Below, piece by piece: positions 1 through 6,901 of a DNA stretch of 57,778 nucleotides; the stretch's first letter is position 1; each line of letters starts with the position of its first letter. Origin of the DNA: Filobacillus milosensis. GTDB taxonomy: Bacteria > Bacillota > Bacilli > Bacillales > Alkalibacillaceae. A program made the position numbers and the translations under genes. The stretch covers positions 1-57,778 of the forward strand of contig NZ_SOPW01000020.1 in NCBI RefSeq assembly GCF_004402015.1, given 5' to 3'. Under the pieces are notes generated by a model. That model did not search any database. It was not told the origin of the DNA and was given only the letters and a program-made list of their open reading frames with translations.

Positions 1-35
1 AAAACCACTTGATTCATGTTATAATCTTTAAACAT
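1..35 (-). CDS. IS1182-family transposase, first 11 codons (partial)
   Basis: The minus strand begins at an ATG (33-35) preceded by AAGGAGGATCCTT. It encodes MFKDYNMNQVV, identical to the first 11 residues of the full transposase starting at 30590. The rest is cut off by the window boundary. Confidence 0.85.
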   Translation of the reverse strand, partial: MFKDYNMNQVV

Positions 36-195
36 AAGGATCCTCCTTGGGATTATGGTGTGGTTACTTTAATTCTATCAAAGGGGATCCTTTTTGTTTA
101 TGTAAAAATTACAAAAATATATAAAAATCGTGGGATTCATCATTACGATGGAGTCCCACGATTTTTTATGTTGCTGGGTTTTGTCCCAGCCTCTT
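1..195 (-). mobile_element. IS1182-family element, left end only (copy 1, cut by window edge)
   Basis: This stretch, read on the minus strand, matches the left end of the complete element at 30431-32270 with only scattered differences. The match covers the terminal repeat AAGAGGCTGGGACA (here 182-195), a small GCTGGG/CCCAGC hairpin just inside it, a larger hairpin (about 125-167) and the ribosome binding site and first codons of the transposase. The element ends 2 bp past the suhB stop codon, so it sits directly behind that gene. The rest lies outside the window, so its completeness cannot be judged. Confidence 0.9.
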
Positions 196-196
196 T

Positions 197-994
197 TTAT
201 TCTTTTTGTTGAATGAATGTCATTAATGATTCATGAATGGCTTTGTTTGAGCAAATAACCGTATTACCCGTTAACATATCAATTTCACTTCCATCGACTC
301 TGGTAGTTATACCGCCAACTTCATCTACAATAATTTTACCGGCTGCGATATCCCATGGTTGTAAACGCATTGTGATATAGGCATCGATAATTCCTTCTGC
401 AATGTAAGCAAATTCTAATGCTGCAGAACCATATGACCTTGTACCTTTCACCTTTCTAACGAGATCATGAATCTTTTTCTCATTCAGGCGTCGATTAGGA
501 ATGGCCCAAAAATTGTTTAAACCCACCAATGCGTCAGTTAATGACTTATCTGGATCAATAGGATCCAACTGTTTCCCGTCTTTATAAGCACCTTCACCTC
601 GAACACCTTCATAAAGCACATTTGACATGACATCATATATTAAACCAATTTCACCGATACCGTTATGATATATACCAATAGAAATCGCAAAGAACCGCTG
701 CTGATGCACAAAATTCATCGTTCCATCTATTGGATCAATAATCCAAACAGTTCCTTCTAATGAGTGCACTTCCTCACCCATGCCTTCTTCACCAAGAATT
801 TTATGTTCAGGATATTTGGTTGAAATTTGATCCACAAAAAATTGTTCAGTCTTCTGATCAATTTCAGTCACTAAATCCTTACGATCACGCTTGGTATCTA
901 TTTTATAAGGCTTATGCATTTCACTTTTTATTAATTCACCAGCTTCAATAATCCATTGTTTGGCTTGCTTTAAGATAGAATCTCTATTATTCAT
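197..994 (-). CDS. suhB: Inositol-1-monophosphatase family protein SuhB (YktC)
   Basis: A magnesium-dependent phosphatase of the inositol monophosphatase family, 265 residues, the usual length. Visible motifs are GEEG (metal-binding glutamate), IDPIDGTMNF (the central metal/phosphate site) and the C-terminal WDIAAG signature. Members hydrolyse myo-inositol-1-phosphate and related sugar or nucleotide phosphates in the cytoplasm; the exact substrate cannot be read here. It is divergent from yktB, as in B. subtilis (yktC-yktB-yktA). The reading frame appears intact although an IS element ends 2 bp beyond its stop codon, so its native terminator has probably been replaced or displaced. Confidence 0.93.
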   Translation of the reverse strand: MNNRDSILKQAKQWIIEAGELIKSEMHKPYKIDTKRDRKDLVTEIDQKTEQFFVDQISTKYPEHKILGEEGMGEEVHSLEGTVWIIDPIDGTMNFVHQQRFFAISIGIYHNGIGEIGLIYDVMSNVLYEGVRGEGAYKDGKQLDPIDPDKSLTDALVGLNNFWAIPNRRLNEKKIHDLVRKVKGTRSYGSAALEFAYIAEGIIDAYITMRLQPWDIAAGKIIVDEVGGITTRVDGSEIDMLTGNTVICSNKAIHESLMTFIQQKE

Positions 995-1113
995 TAATTA
1001 AAATCATTCCTTTTGCAATAGATTTTTTGTCCTAGCATTGTTGTATATTATTATAAACTAGTTTAGAGGTATGCTAAAATAATTTACAGAATGACGTAAA
1101 GGAGTGATGTAAC

Positions 1114-1755
1114 GTGGCTAATTTTAAAGGATTCACACAAAAAGATTTTGATGTTTTTAAAATTGACGGACTAGATGAGCGAATGGAAGAACTTAGAGGC
1201 CGCTTATCACCCAAATTAGAGGCGATCGCAACTGCTATAGAACCTACAGCTTCATCATTATCAGGTGATGAAATGTTCGTACATGTAGCCAAGCATGCCA
1301 GACGTACTAAAAATCCACCTAATGATACTTGGGCGGCTCTAGCTAGTAGCAAAAGAGGTTATAAAAAGTTACCTCATTTCCAAGTAGGGATGTGGGAAAC
1401 TCATGTATTTGTTTGGTTTGCATTAATATATGAAAGCCCTATAAAAACAGACTTTGCAAAGCAATTAAAAGCGAATAAGAATCATATTTTATCTTCCATT
1501 CCAGATCATTTCGTTTGGTCTAAAGATCACACTCAACCGGATACCGTTTCACATCAAAGCATGAAAGACGGTAAATTTGATGAGCTTGTTGATCGATTGC
1601 AAAATGTGAAAAAAGCAGAAATCCTGTGTGGAATCACTTTAGATCGTAATGATGAGCGTTTAAAAGATGGTAAACAATTTATTAAATTATGTGAAGATAC
1701 GCTTAACGACTTATCCGTATTATACGATTTAACTAAATCACTTCAGACAAGCTAA
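1114..1755 (+). CDS. yktB: DUF1054 family protein YktB
   Basis: A cytoplasmic protein of 213 residues matching the YktB/UPF0637 (DUF1054) family by length and by its opening, in which F-x-G-F-T-x-x-D-F-x-V-F is recognisable. No biochemical function is established for the family. The GTG start is chosen because AAAGGAGTGATG lies at the right distance upstream. It is followed at once by a strong intrinsic terminator. Neighbours yktA and suhB support the assignment through conserved synteny. Confidence 0.9.
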   Translation: MANFKGFTQKDFDVFKIDGLDERMEELRGRLSPKLEAIATAIEPTASSLSGDEMFVHVAKHARRTKNPPNDTWAALASSKRGYKKLPHFQVGMWETHVFVWFALIYESPIKTDFAKQLKANKNHILSSIPDHFVWSKDHTQPDTVSHQSMKDGKFDELVDRLQNVKKAEILCGITLDRNDERLKDGKQFIKLCEDTLNDLSVLYDLTKSLQTS

Positions 1756-1784
1756 TAACTCGGCAAATGCCGAGTTATTTTTTT
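1754..1784 (+). terminator. Intrinsic terminator of yktB
   Basis: Perfect 11-bp stem AATAACTCGGC/GCCGAGTTATT with a 4-nt loop followed by a run of Ts. It overlaps the stop codon region of yktB. Confidence 0.92.
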
Positions 1785-1789
1785 ATAAA

Positions 1790-2062
1790 CTATTTCATTG
1801 AAATCGTCTCATTGTCCGCTGCTTTTTGTGCTTGTTGCACGACTTTGTATGGGACATAAGTTGAATGTTTCTCAAACTGCTTAAACATCGTTTTTTCTTC
1901 CGCTTTTGATGGGACAACCTGTTTGAAGTTTTTATATTGAGTTAATACATCAGATGCTTTTATTTGGTTTTCATAAGCATTTTCCACAGTTCTAAAAAAC
2001 TCTATAACGTGAATGACTTCTTCAGTCGACCAATCTGGGTCTATGGGGTAATGATATTCCAT
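1790..2062 (-). CDS. yktA: UPF0223 family protein YktA
   Basis: A 90-residue cytoplasmic protein of the UPF0223 (YktA) family. The N-terminus MEYHYPIDPDWSTEEVI and the length fit the family. Function is unknown. It is transcribed on the minus strand, downstream of the nitronate monooxygenase-like gene with an 18-bp gap, so the two may be co-transcribed. Its neighbourhood with yktB and suhB matches B. subtilis. Confidence 0.9.
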   Translation of the reverse strand: MEYHYPIDPDWSTEEVIHVIEFFRTVENAYENQIKASDVLTQYKNFKQVVPSKAEEKTMFKQFEKHSTYVPYKVVQQAQKAADNETISMK

Positions 2063-2080
2063 ATATTAATTCCTTCTTTC

Positions 2081-3037
2081 TTATAGTTTTGACCATTTGT
2101 TTTGAACCTGCTTGACATCTCGTTTTATGATCTCAAATAATTCATTAACTGTAGGTACGTCATTGATGCGCATGGCCACTTGACCGGCCCATGCATACCC
2201 TTCTTCTTGTTTTCCCTCATGAATATATCGTTTATTCGCTTCGCCACTGATATAATTTTTCAATCCTTCATAACCAGCATCCTGAGATTCTAATTTTAAA
2301 ATCTCATCAGTCCAATTATTTTTTAGAGCTCTCGCTGGTGCGCCTATTGATTTTTTTATTAATACCGTGGATTGTTCATTAGCCTCAAGTAGAGATTGTT
2401 TATAAGATTGATGGGCATGAACACATTCCTGAGTTGCAATAAAGCGTGTCCCCATTTCTATACCCTCTGCTCCTAAAGCTAATGCTGCCATTAGTCCTTT
2501 TCCATCACTAATTCCCCCCGAAGCAATAACAGGGATATTAACGGCATCCACAACTTCTGGTGTTAATACAAAGGTACCAATATCATCTCGCCCTAAGTGG
2601 CCACCACCTTCATGACCTACAACCATAACTGCATCTGCTCCAAGCTCCTCAGCTTTTATAGCTTGCCTTTTTGCTGCAACTAACACAAGTGTTTTAGTGT
2701 TGGTATTGTTAAACATCTCAAGGACAGGTTTAGGATTTCCTCCTGTGACTGAAATGACAGGAACCTCTTCTTCAACAGCTACTTGCACCATATGCTCAAA
2801 TGGTCGACCATGCTGACCAATTGCAAAATTTACGCCGAATGGTTTATCGGTTAAATTCTTAACTTTATGTATTTCTTCACGTAATGATCGTTCATCAGGT
2901 AGACTCATTGCAGTGATTTGACCTAATCCCCCTGCATTAGAAACAGCTGCAGCGAGTTCTGCATATGCTAAATGAGCTAACCCCCCTTGAATAATTGGAA
3001 ATTCTATTGATAATAACTCTGTAACTTTAGTTTTCAA
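2081..3037 (-). CDS. Nitronate monooxygenase / FabK-like flavoprotein
   Basis: An FMN-dependent TIM-barrel enzyme of the 2-nitropropane dioxygenase family, about 318 residues. The start FPIIQGGLAHLA, the GHEGGGHLG segment carrying the family's catalytic-region histidine, and the FMN-phosphate-binding ASGGISDGKG are visible. Such enzymes oxidise alkyl nitronates; close relatives (FabK) are enoyl-ACP reductases, and the two are hard to separate by eye. The TTG start at 3037 (AAAGGGAGTGG upstream) is preferred to the ATG at 3100, because that ATG lies inside the terminator of the preceding small gene and no family member needs the extra 21 residues. Confidence 0.82.
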   Translation of the reverse strand: MKTKVTELLSIEFPIIQGGLAHLAYAELAAAVSNAGGLGQITAMSLPDERSLREEIHKVKNLTDKPFGVNFAIGQHGRPFEHMVQVAVEEEVPVISVTGGNPKPVLEMFNNTNTKTLVLVAAKRQAIKAEELGADAVMVVGHEGGGHLGRDDIGTFVLTPEVVDAVNIPVIASGGISDGKGLMAALALGAEGIEMGTRFIATQECVHAHQSYKQSLLEANEQSTVLIKKSIGAPARALKNNWTDEILKLESQDAGYEGLKNYISGEANKRYIHEGKQEEGYAWAGQVAMRINDVPTVNELFEIIKRDVKQVQNKWSKL

Positions 3038-3090
3038 AGAAGACCACTCCCTTTTGTTTCTTCTATTAATGTTATCACTTTTAACTCTAT

Positions 3091-3127
3091 AAAAAAACAA
3101 CTCAAGCGCCTAGGCGTTTGAGTTGTT
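3091..3127 (-). terminator. Terminator overlapping the 3' end of the SR1P-like gene
   Basis: A 15-bp stem (3096-3110 with 3113-3127, one G-T pair) followed on the minus strand by seven Ts. The stop codon of the small SR1P-like gene falls in the loop, so its last codons form one stem arm. Confidence 0.9.
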
Positions 3128-3235
3128 TTTCTCTTTATGACAGCATTCGCATTGATTACTGTATACTTTAGTTACTTTAATATGTTCAAAATAATCGATA
3201 ACCTTTTGACACTTCTGACAAATAATTGTTCCCAT
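3110..3235 (-). CDS. SR1P-type small zinc-finger-like peptide (GapA-binding peptide family)
   Basis: A 41-codon gene on the minus strand. The start MGTIICQKCQ followed by a Y-F segment and a CECC cluster resembles B. subtilis SR1P (MGTIVCQDC...), the peptide encoded by the dual-function RNA SR1. SR1P binds glyceraldehyde-3-phosphate dehydrogenase GapA and promotes its interaction with RNase J1. Four cysteines in C-x2-C and C-x-C-C groups could bind metal. AGGAGCTG precedes the ATG, a good promoter lies upstream, and the last codons lie in the terminator stem, so the transcript would be a compact RNA of about 180 nt like SR1. Whether the RNA also base-pairs with mRNAs is unknown. Confidence 0.82.
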   Translation of the reverse strand: MGTIICQKCQKVIDYFEHIKVTKVYSNQCECCHKEKNNSNA

Positions 3236-3281
3236 TTTCAACAGCTCCTAACAAATTAGAGTGTATTAATGTGTTACTAAT

Positions 3282-3310
3282 AGTATATTATGTCATACTA
3301 ATTATTGCAA
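3282..3310 (-). promoter_or_regulatory. SigA-type promoter of the SR1P-like gene
   Basis: On the minus strand TTGCAA (3305-3310) is followed after exactly 17 bp by TATACT (3282-3287), a good vegetative promoter. The start site would fall near 3275, about 40 nt before the ATG. Confidence 0.72.
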
Positions 3311-3462
3311 TAGGTTATTCATTTTTGTGCTATTTGTATATTTATATACCCAACAACTAAAATATACAACCAATTTTTTTAAACTAACCAAGAGAACTAT
3401 TGCCATAAAGTCATTGAGCCATAATGATGCTCAACTATATTTTAATTAAAACTTCAAATAAC
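3311..3462. other. AT-rich intergenic stretch without a recognised gene
   Basis: Between the SR1P promoter and the next terminator I see no convincing reading frame. A short inverted repeat TTGAGC/GCTCAA lies near 3415-3435. It is not followed by a T-run. Confidence 0.5.
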
Positions 3463-3498
3463 AAAAAACGCTTGGATTTAATTATCCAAACGTTTTTT
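3463..3498 (-). terminator. Terminator downstream of the 186-residue membrane protein gene
   Basis: Stem AACGCTTGGAT/ATCCAAACGTT around a TTAATT loop, with A-run and T-run on either side. It can act in both directions; on the minus strand it closes the gene ending at 3550. Confidence 0.85.
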
Positions 3499-3549
3499 AG
3501 CATTCTCATAATTAATTTACAATTACACTTCACTGATAAATGAACGAAA

Positions 3550-4110
3550 TTAAAGTTCACGAAATTTCTGTACTAAGCCGACCAAACCTTTACTGCCGAA
3601 AAACAATACAAACCCCAATATTAACCGAAGTAGTAATGCAAAAAAGGAAAACAATAATTCATCTTTAGCTTTGTCATTGATTTGTCCCATACCTAATTCT
3701 TTTAAACTTAACCAACTTTGTGCCATAGGCAAAAATTGTGGAAGTGTATATACAATAAATGCAAGACCCACAACCGAAACTGCAGCTACTTGAAACTGAT
3801 AAGCTGATAATGAAGGCTGGTTTTGATTTAGTGCATCCTGATTTACTGAAGCCTTATTTTTAGGTATAAAAACACGACTTATTTTTTCAGCATATAACCA
3901 GATCACAATACTCATTATGACTTGAATCAGAAAAGGACCTAGATGCAATAGGATATTAATAACATGCGTTCGAGCCAACCCTTGTATTTCCTCATAGTAA
4001 ATAGGTAGTACATAAAAACTGACCACCTGTGATAAATCCATTAATGATTGAATCAAAATATAAACAGCCAATATTCGTAACGCTATAAAAGCCAAGTCTT
4101 TGGTGTTCAT
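3550..4110 (-). CDS. Hypothetical four-helix membrane protein
   Basis: A 186-residue protein I do not recognise. Four hydrophobic segments are visible (about residues 7-30, 48-75, 103-125 and 152-178), the second followed by a short lysine/asparagine-rich cytoplasmic loop. A good ribosome binding site (TTAGGAGGGG) precedes the ATG, so it is very likely a real gene. It is followed by its own terminator. The neighbour upstream is another small membrane protein, but the two are separated by 48 bp and nothing indicates a joint function. Confidence 0.7.
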   Translation of the reverse strand: MNTKDLAFIALRILAVYILIQSLMDLSQVVSFYVLPIYYEEIQGLARTHVINILLHLGPFLIQVIMSIVIWLYAEKISRVFIPKNKASVNQDALNQNQPSLSAYQFQVAAVSVVGLAFIVYTLPQFLPMAQSWLSLKELGMGQINDKAKDELLFSFFALLLRLILGFVLFFGSKGLVGLVQKFREL

Positions 4111-4158
4111 ACATAACCCCTCCTAACTTTATTTAACTATTTCACGCCATTAGCTTTA

Positions 4159-4428
4159 TTACATGTAAAATATATAAGTAGTAACTGCTAAAGCCGTAAT
4201 ACCTACAGCAGACTGTACCCAAATTATTTTATTACTTATTCCAGCCTTTTTTTCTAAATAAAATATGTATCCATTTGTTAGCGAATATCCTATGATTGAT
4301 AGACCATAGCCTTGTATGTCATAAATTAGAGTAAAATAGCGAATCATTCCTAATCCAACCAAAATCATACCAATCGTCCCAAAAATCATATTTAAGTATA
4401 AACTTCTACTTTCATTATTAATGACCAT
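4159..4428 (-). CDS. Hypothetical small membrane protein (three helices)
   Basis: An 89-residue hydrophobic protein with about three membrane segments (residues 12-33, 38-55 and 65-88). No family is recognised. The ribosome binding site is weak (GGTGTG next to the ATG at 4428; a GTG at 4431 is an alternative), so expression is uncertain. It lies in the accessory patch that also holds gene fragments. Confidence 0.5.
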   Translation of the reverse strand: MVINNESRSLYLNMIFGTIGMILVGLGMIRYFTLIYDIQGYGLSIIGYSLTNGYIFYLEKKAGISNKIIWVQSAVGITALAVTTYIFYM

Positions 4429-4503
4429 CACACCGTTCTCTTAATTAAATTATCTATGAATATCTAATACAATGTTAACATAATATTCCAATAATTTATT
4501 AAA

Positions 4504-4531
4504 AAATTAAAAACGATCACTTTTATGATCG
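4504..4531 (-). terminator. Small terminator on the minus strand
   Basis: Stem CGATCA/TGATCG with a 6-nt loop followed on the minus strand by a T-rich tract. It would end transcription coming from the lipoprotein and truncated monooxygenase genes. Confidence 0.6.
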
Positions 4532-4585
4532 CCTTGTTCAACGCCTCTCCCGTTAACTTAAATGGTTAGCACTATAAAAATAAGA

Positions 4586-4792
4586 TTAAATACCCTTTCC
4601 ACCTATTGTTTTTAGGGTGCTGATTCTCTCCATCCCAGTTATGATTGGTTTCACACGCCTAATTAATGTTTGTGTAGCTTCAATAGTTAGAGATGCTTGA
4701 TGAGCGTTTTCACTACTCCATACTTCATAAACATAAACAGAATTCGGATCATTTTCAGAAATATTCACAAGATATACCTCACATTCATCGTT
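4586..4792 (-). pseudogene. 5'-truncated antibiotic-biosynthesis-monooxygenase (ABM) domain protein
   Basis: The frame encodes the C-terminal part of a small ABM/quinol-monooxygenase-type protein. VYVYEVWSSENAHQASL and the ending ISTLKTIGGKGI are typical, and the homologous reading starts upstream of any start codon (ECEVYLVNISENDPN) just after an in-frame TGA. Family members are about 95-100 residues; roughly the first 40 are missing. Only a GTG at 4768 could start it, inside the fold and without a ribosome binding site. The 5' part was probably lost by a deletion joining it to the lipoprotein gene whose stop lies at 4807. Confidence 0.72.
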
Positions 4793-4806
4793 AAATAAGA
4801 AAGCTT

Positions 4807-5184
4807 TTAATCATTTATTAACTCATCGAAATTGATTCCTGCTGAAATTGCATATTTATCTGTAACAACCGTTCCACTTATAAATGCTTTAATTTCACGA
4901 TAATTTTTGTTCTTGTCTTCAAAAACTATTCTTAATTCTGGACCATGTTCCCAGCTAATTTTTGATAAATCTTTTTTAGCGCTATTGTTTATTTTATCTA
5001 TAATATTCATAATTGTCGTTCTATCCGTAATAACAATTTTTTCACCATTACCCCAGTTGTTGTTGGCTTGGGGTAATTCATTACTAATAGTCATAATTAT
5101 GTATTCTTTTTCCTCGATGATAGCTGAACTACTACAAGCAGCTAATACAAACAATAAAGTCAACAATAAAACACTGTATTTCAT
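4807..5184 (-). CDS. Hypothetical lipoprotein
   Basis: A 125-residue exported lipoprotein. The N-terminus MKYSVLLLTLLFVLAACSSS is a type II signal peptide with lipobox LAAC. The mature part is small, with a tryptophan-containing region around EHGPELRIVFEDKNKNY and no family I can name. The ATG at 5184 is preferred over the upstream start at 5343, which would add 53 residues that do not look like a signal peptide; AGGATGG precedes it. It lies directly upstream of the truncated monooxygenase. Confidence 0.72.
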   Translation of the reverse strand: MKYSVLLLTLLFVLAACSSSAIIEEKEYIIMTISNELPQANNNWGNGEKIVITDRTTIMNIIDKINNSAKKDLSKISWEHGPELRIVFEDKNKNYREIKAFISGTVVTDKYAISAGINFDELIND

Positions 5185-5337
5185 GTTTAACCATCCTATC
5201 TGCACTTCTTTAAGTGAACACTTTTTAATAATAATATAGAAAATATCAACGTTCGTATATATGATAGAGAAAAGGGAATATAAAAGTTTGTATATGTTAA
5301 AATAAGCACGAATTGTAATTGGAAGGTTGGATGAATT

Positions 5338-5493
5338 ATGCATGTATGGACTTTAATAGCGAATTTAATGCAAATTAGTCAAGTTGCTGTACAGGCTGTT
5401 ACGGTAATAATTTTATATTATTTAGTGAAGAAATTGGTTTGGTATGTTGATGATTGTATTTATAGGTATCTACATTGGACTTCTCGCATATAG
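5338..5493 (+). CDS. Possible 51-residue membrane peptide
   Basis: The frame starts MHVWTLIANLMQISQVAVQA, continues with one hydrophobic segment and ends in an aromatic, basic tail (YRYLHWTSRI). GGAAGG lies about 10 nt before the ATG. No family is recognised. It stands alone on the plus strand between minus-strand genes, so it may be a real orphan gene or a chance frame. Confidence 0.4.
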   Translation: MHVWTLIANLMQISQVAVQAVTVIILYYLVKKLVWYVDDCIYRYLHWTSRI

Positions 5494-5626
5494 GTACTTT
5501 TTTCGCTTTATGATTTATATTACCTCAACATAAAATAATAAAGTTGAGAATAAAAACTAAATTGCCTCCATAACGTAGAAATTCACCTATAATAATGGCT
5601 CAGACATAATGGGCTGAGCCATAAAG

Positions 5627-5746
5627 TTATTTGCTTAAAAAACTTTCTAATGAGTAAAGTAAATTGTCAACAGAAGTTAAATGTTTATTAATTTCTTCTT
5701 CTGATAAATCTTCAAATGCGTATGGATTAGAAATCAATTTATATAA
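5627..5746 (-). pseudogene. Short C-terminal gene remnant
   Basis: After an in-frame stop the frame reads NPYAFEDLSEEEINKHLTSV and ends SLESFLSK. This looks like protein-coding sequence, but there is no usable start (only an internal TTG at 5737) and no ribosome binding site. It is probably the tail of a lost gene; the family is not recognised. Confidence 0.35.
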
Positions 5747-5763
5747 TTAGTCTTTAAATAAAG

Positions 5764-5802
5764 AAAAAGAACAGACCAAATCATATACGATTAGGTCTGT
5801 TA
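5764..5802 (-). terminator. Terminator of the polysaccharide deacetylase gene
   Basis: Stem AACAGACC/GGTCTGTT extended by AATC/GATT, followed on the minus strand by a T-rich run. It lies directly downstream of the stop at 5820. Confidence 0.82.
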
Positions 5803-5819
5803 GTTATTGTCTATTCAAT

Positions 5820-6737
5820 TTACTCCATTGAATCCATAGGTGTTTCTATCAAGTCTGGATCTATAAAGCCATAACCCTTTTCTTTTAATCCTTCTAATAT
5901 TGCTGGTAAAGCAGCATTTGTCCACTCCCGATCATGCATAAGCAGATTAGCTCCTTTACCTAAACCAGGTGCATTAACCATAATCTCTTCTAAAGCTTCT
6001 TTTTCCATATAACCTTGCATAAAGTCATATCCGTAAGACCAATTCATTAATAACATACCTTGTTCTTTGACTAACTTGCGCGCATAATCTGTATTTGCAC
6101 CATGTGGAGCACGGAAGAATTTTGGTTTCTCACCTGTTACCTCTTCTATCAATTTACTCACACTCATTATTTCTTCATGTTGCTTTTCTTGTGATAAATC
6201 CCTTAAGTTTTTATGACTGTATGTATGGTTTCCTATTTCAAATCCCATGTCATACAATTCTTTAACTACTTTCTTACCTTCCTCAGAGTCCATAAAAATA
6301 CCATTTACAAAAAATATAGCTGGTGCATTATACTCCTTTAATGTTGCAGCCATTTCTAATGCATGTCCATCAGGTGCATCATCAATTGTTAGTAAAACAG
6401 CATTGGGATCAGCCTTATCAATCGGCTTTATGTACCATACATCATTCATTTTATATTGTGGTTCTTTTACTTCCTCTTTTTCAGGTTCTTCTTGCTCAGC
6501 TTCATTATCTTTATCTTCATTTACTTCTTCATCGTCATTTGAACCAGCATTCTCTTCGTTCTTATCTTCTTTATTCTCTTCTTCTTCAGATTCATGATTA
6601 TCATCGTTAGCATTTTCTTCTTCTTGTTGATTTGTTTCATCTGCACCTTGTCCAACAGCAGGTTCTAGAGCTTCTTCCCCACACCCAACAATCATTAGCA
6701 ATAGAATTAAACCCAGCATAAAATATAGTTTTTTCAT
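5820..6737 (-). CDS. Polysaccharide deacetylase family lipoprotein
   Basis: A 305-residue exported enzyme. Residues 1-19 are a lipoprotein signal peptide (lipobox IVGC). An extremely acidic, low-complexity linker follows (about residues 25-90, almost only E, D, N, K), then a NodB-homology domain. Its motifs are TIDDAPD (motif 1, normally TFDDGP), GNHTYSH (metal-binding histidines) and RAPHG. Such enzymes remove acetyl groups from peptidoglycan or other cell-surface N-acetyl sugars outside the membrane. The ATG at 6737 has AAGGGGGAGA upstream; the longer frame from 6863 lacks one. The linker probably spaces the catalytic domain from the membrane. Confidence 0.87.
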   Translation of the reverse strand: MKKLYFMLGLILLLMIVGCGEEALEPAVGQGADETNQQEEENANDDNHESEEEENKEDKNEENAGSNDDEEVNEDKDNEAEQEEPEKEEVKEPQYKMNDVWYIKPIDKADPNAVLLTIDDAPDGHALEMAATLKEYNAPAIFFVNGIFMDSEEGKKVVKELYDMGFEIGNHTYSHKNLRDLSQEKQHEEIMSVSKLIEEVTGEKPKFFRAPHGANTDYARKLVKEQGMLLMNWSYGYDFMQGYMEKEALEEIMVNAPGLGKGANLLMHDREWTNAALPAILEGLKEKGYGFIDPDLIETPMDSME

Positions 6738-6901
6738 TGTTGTCTCCCCCTTTAATACTATAACTAAATTATAAATGATAAGACTAAAATTACCTATACA
6801 TTTTCGAGTAGAAATTACAAAATAGGGCAAAAGAAAGATATAGAAAAATCGATTATAAAGCATTAATTTTTGTCTAGATCATGAAAGGATGATTGCACAT
6901 T

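Larger units (their letters stand above)
5494..5819. other. Gene-poor stretch with a gene fragment and hairpins
   Basis: This stretch holds an inverted repeat ATGGCTCAG/CTGAGCCAT (5595-5622), a short coding-like remnant on the minus strand and the terminator of the deacetylase gene. Nothing else was recognised. Confidence 0.5.

Noticed and set aside
9-212. Open frame of 67 codons on the plus strand
   Set aside because: It is the reverse strand of the IS left end, crossing its hairpin and terminal repeat. No ribosome binding site.
3100-3100. ATG at 3100 as start of the nitronate monooxygenase-like gene
   Set aside because: It lies inside the terminator of the SR1P-like gene. The TTG at 3037 has a ribosome binding site and fits the family length.
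6247-6610. Two serine- or leucine-rich frames on the plus strand
   Set aside because: They mirror the acidic low-complexity linker of the deacetylase lipoprotein on the other strand.
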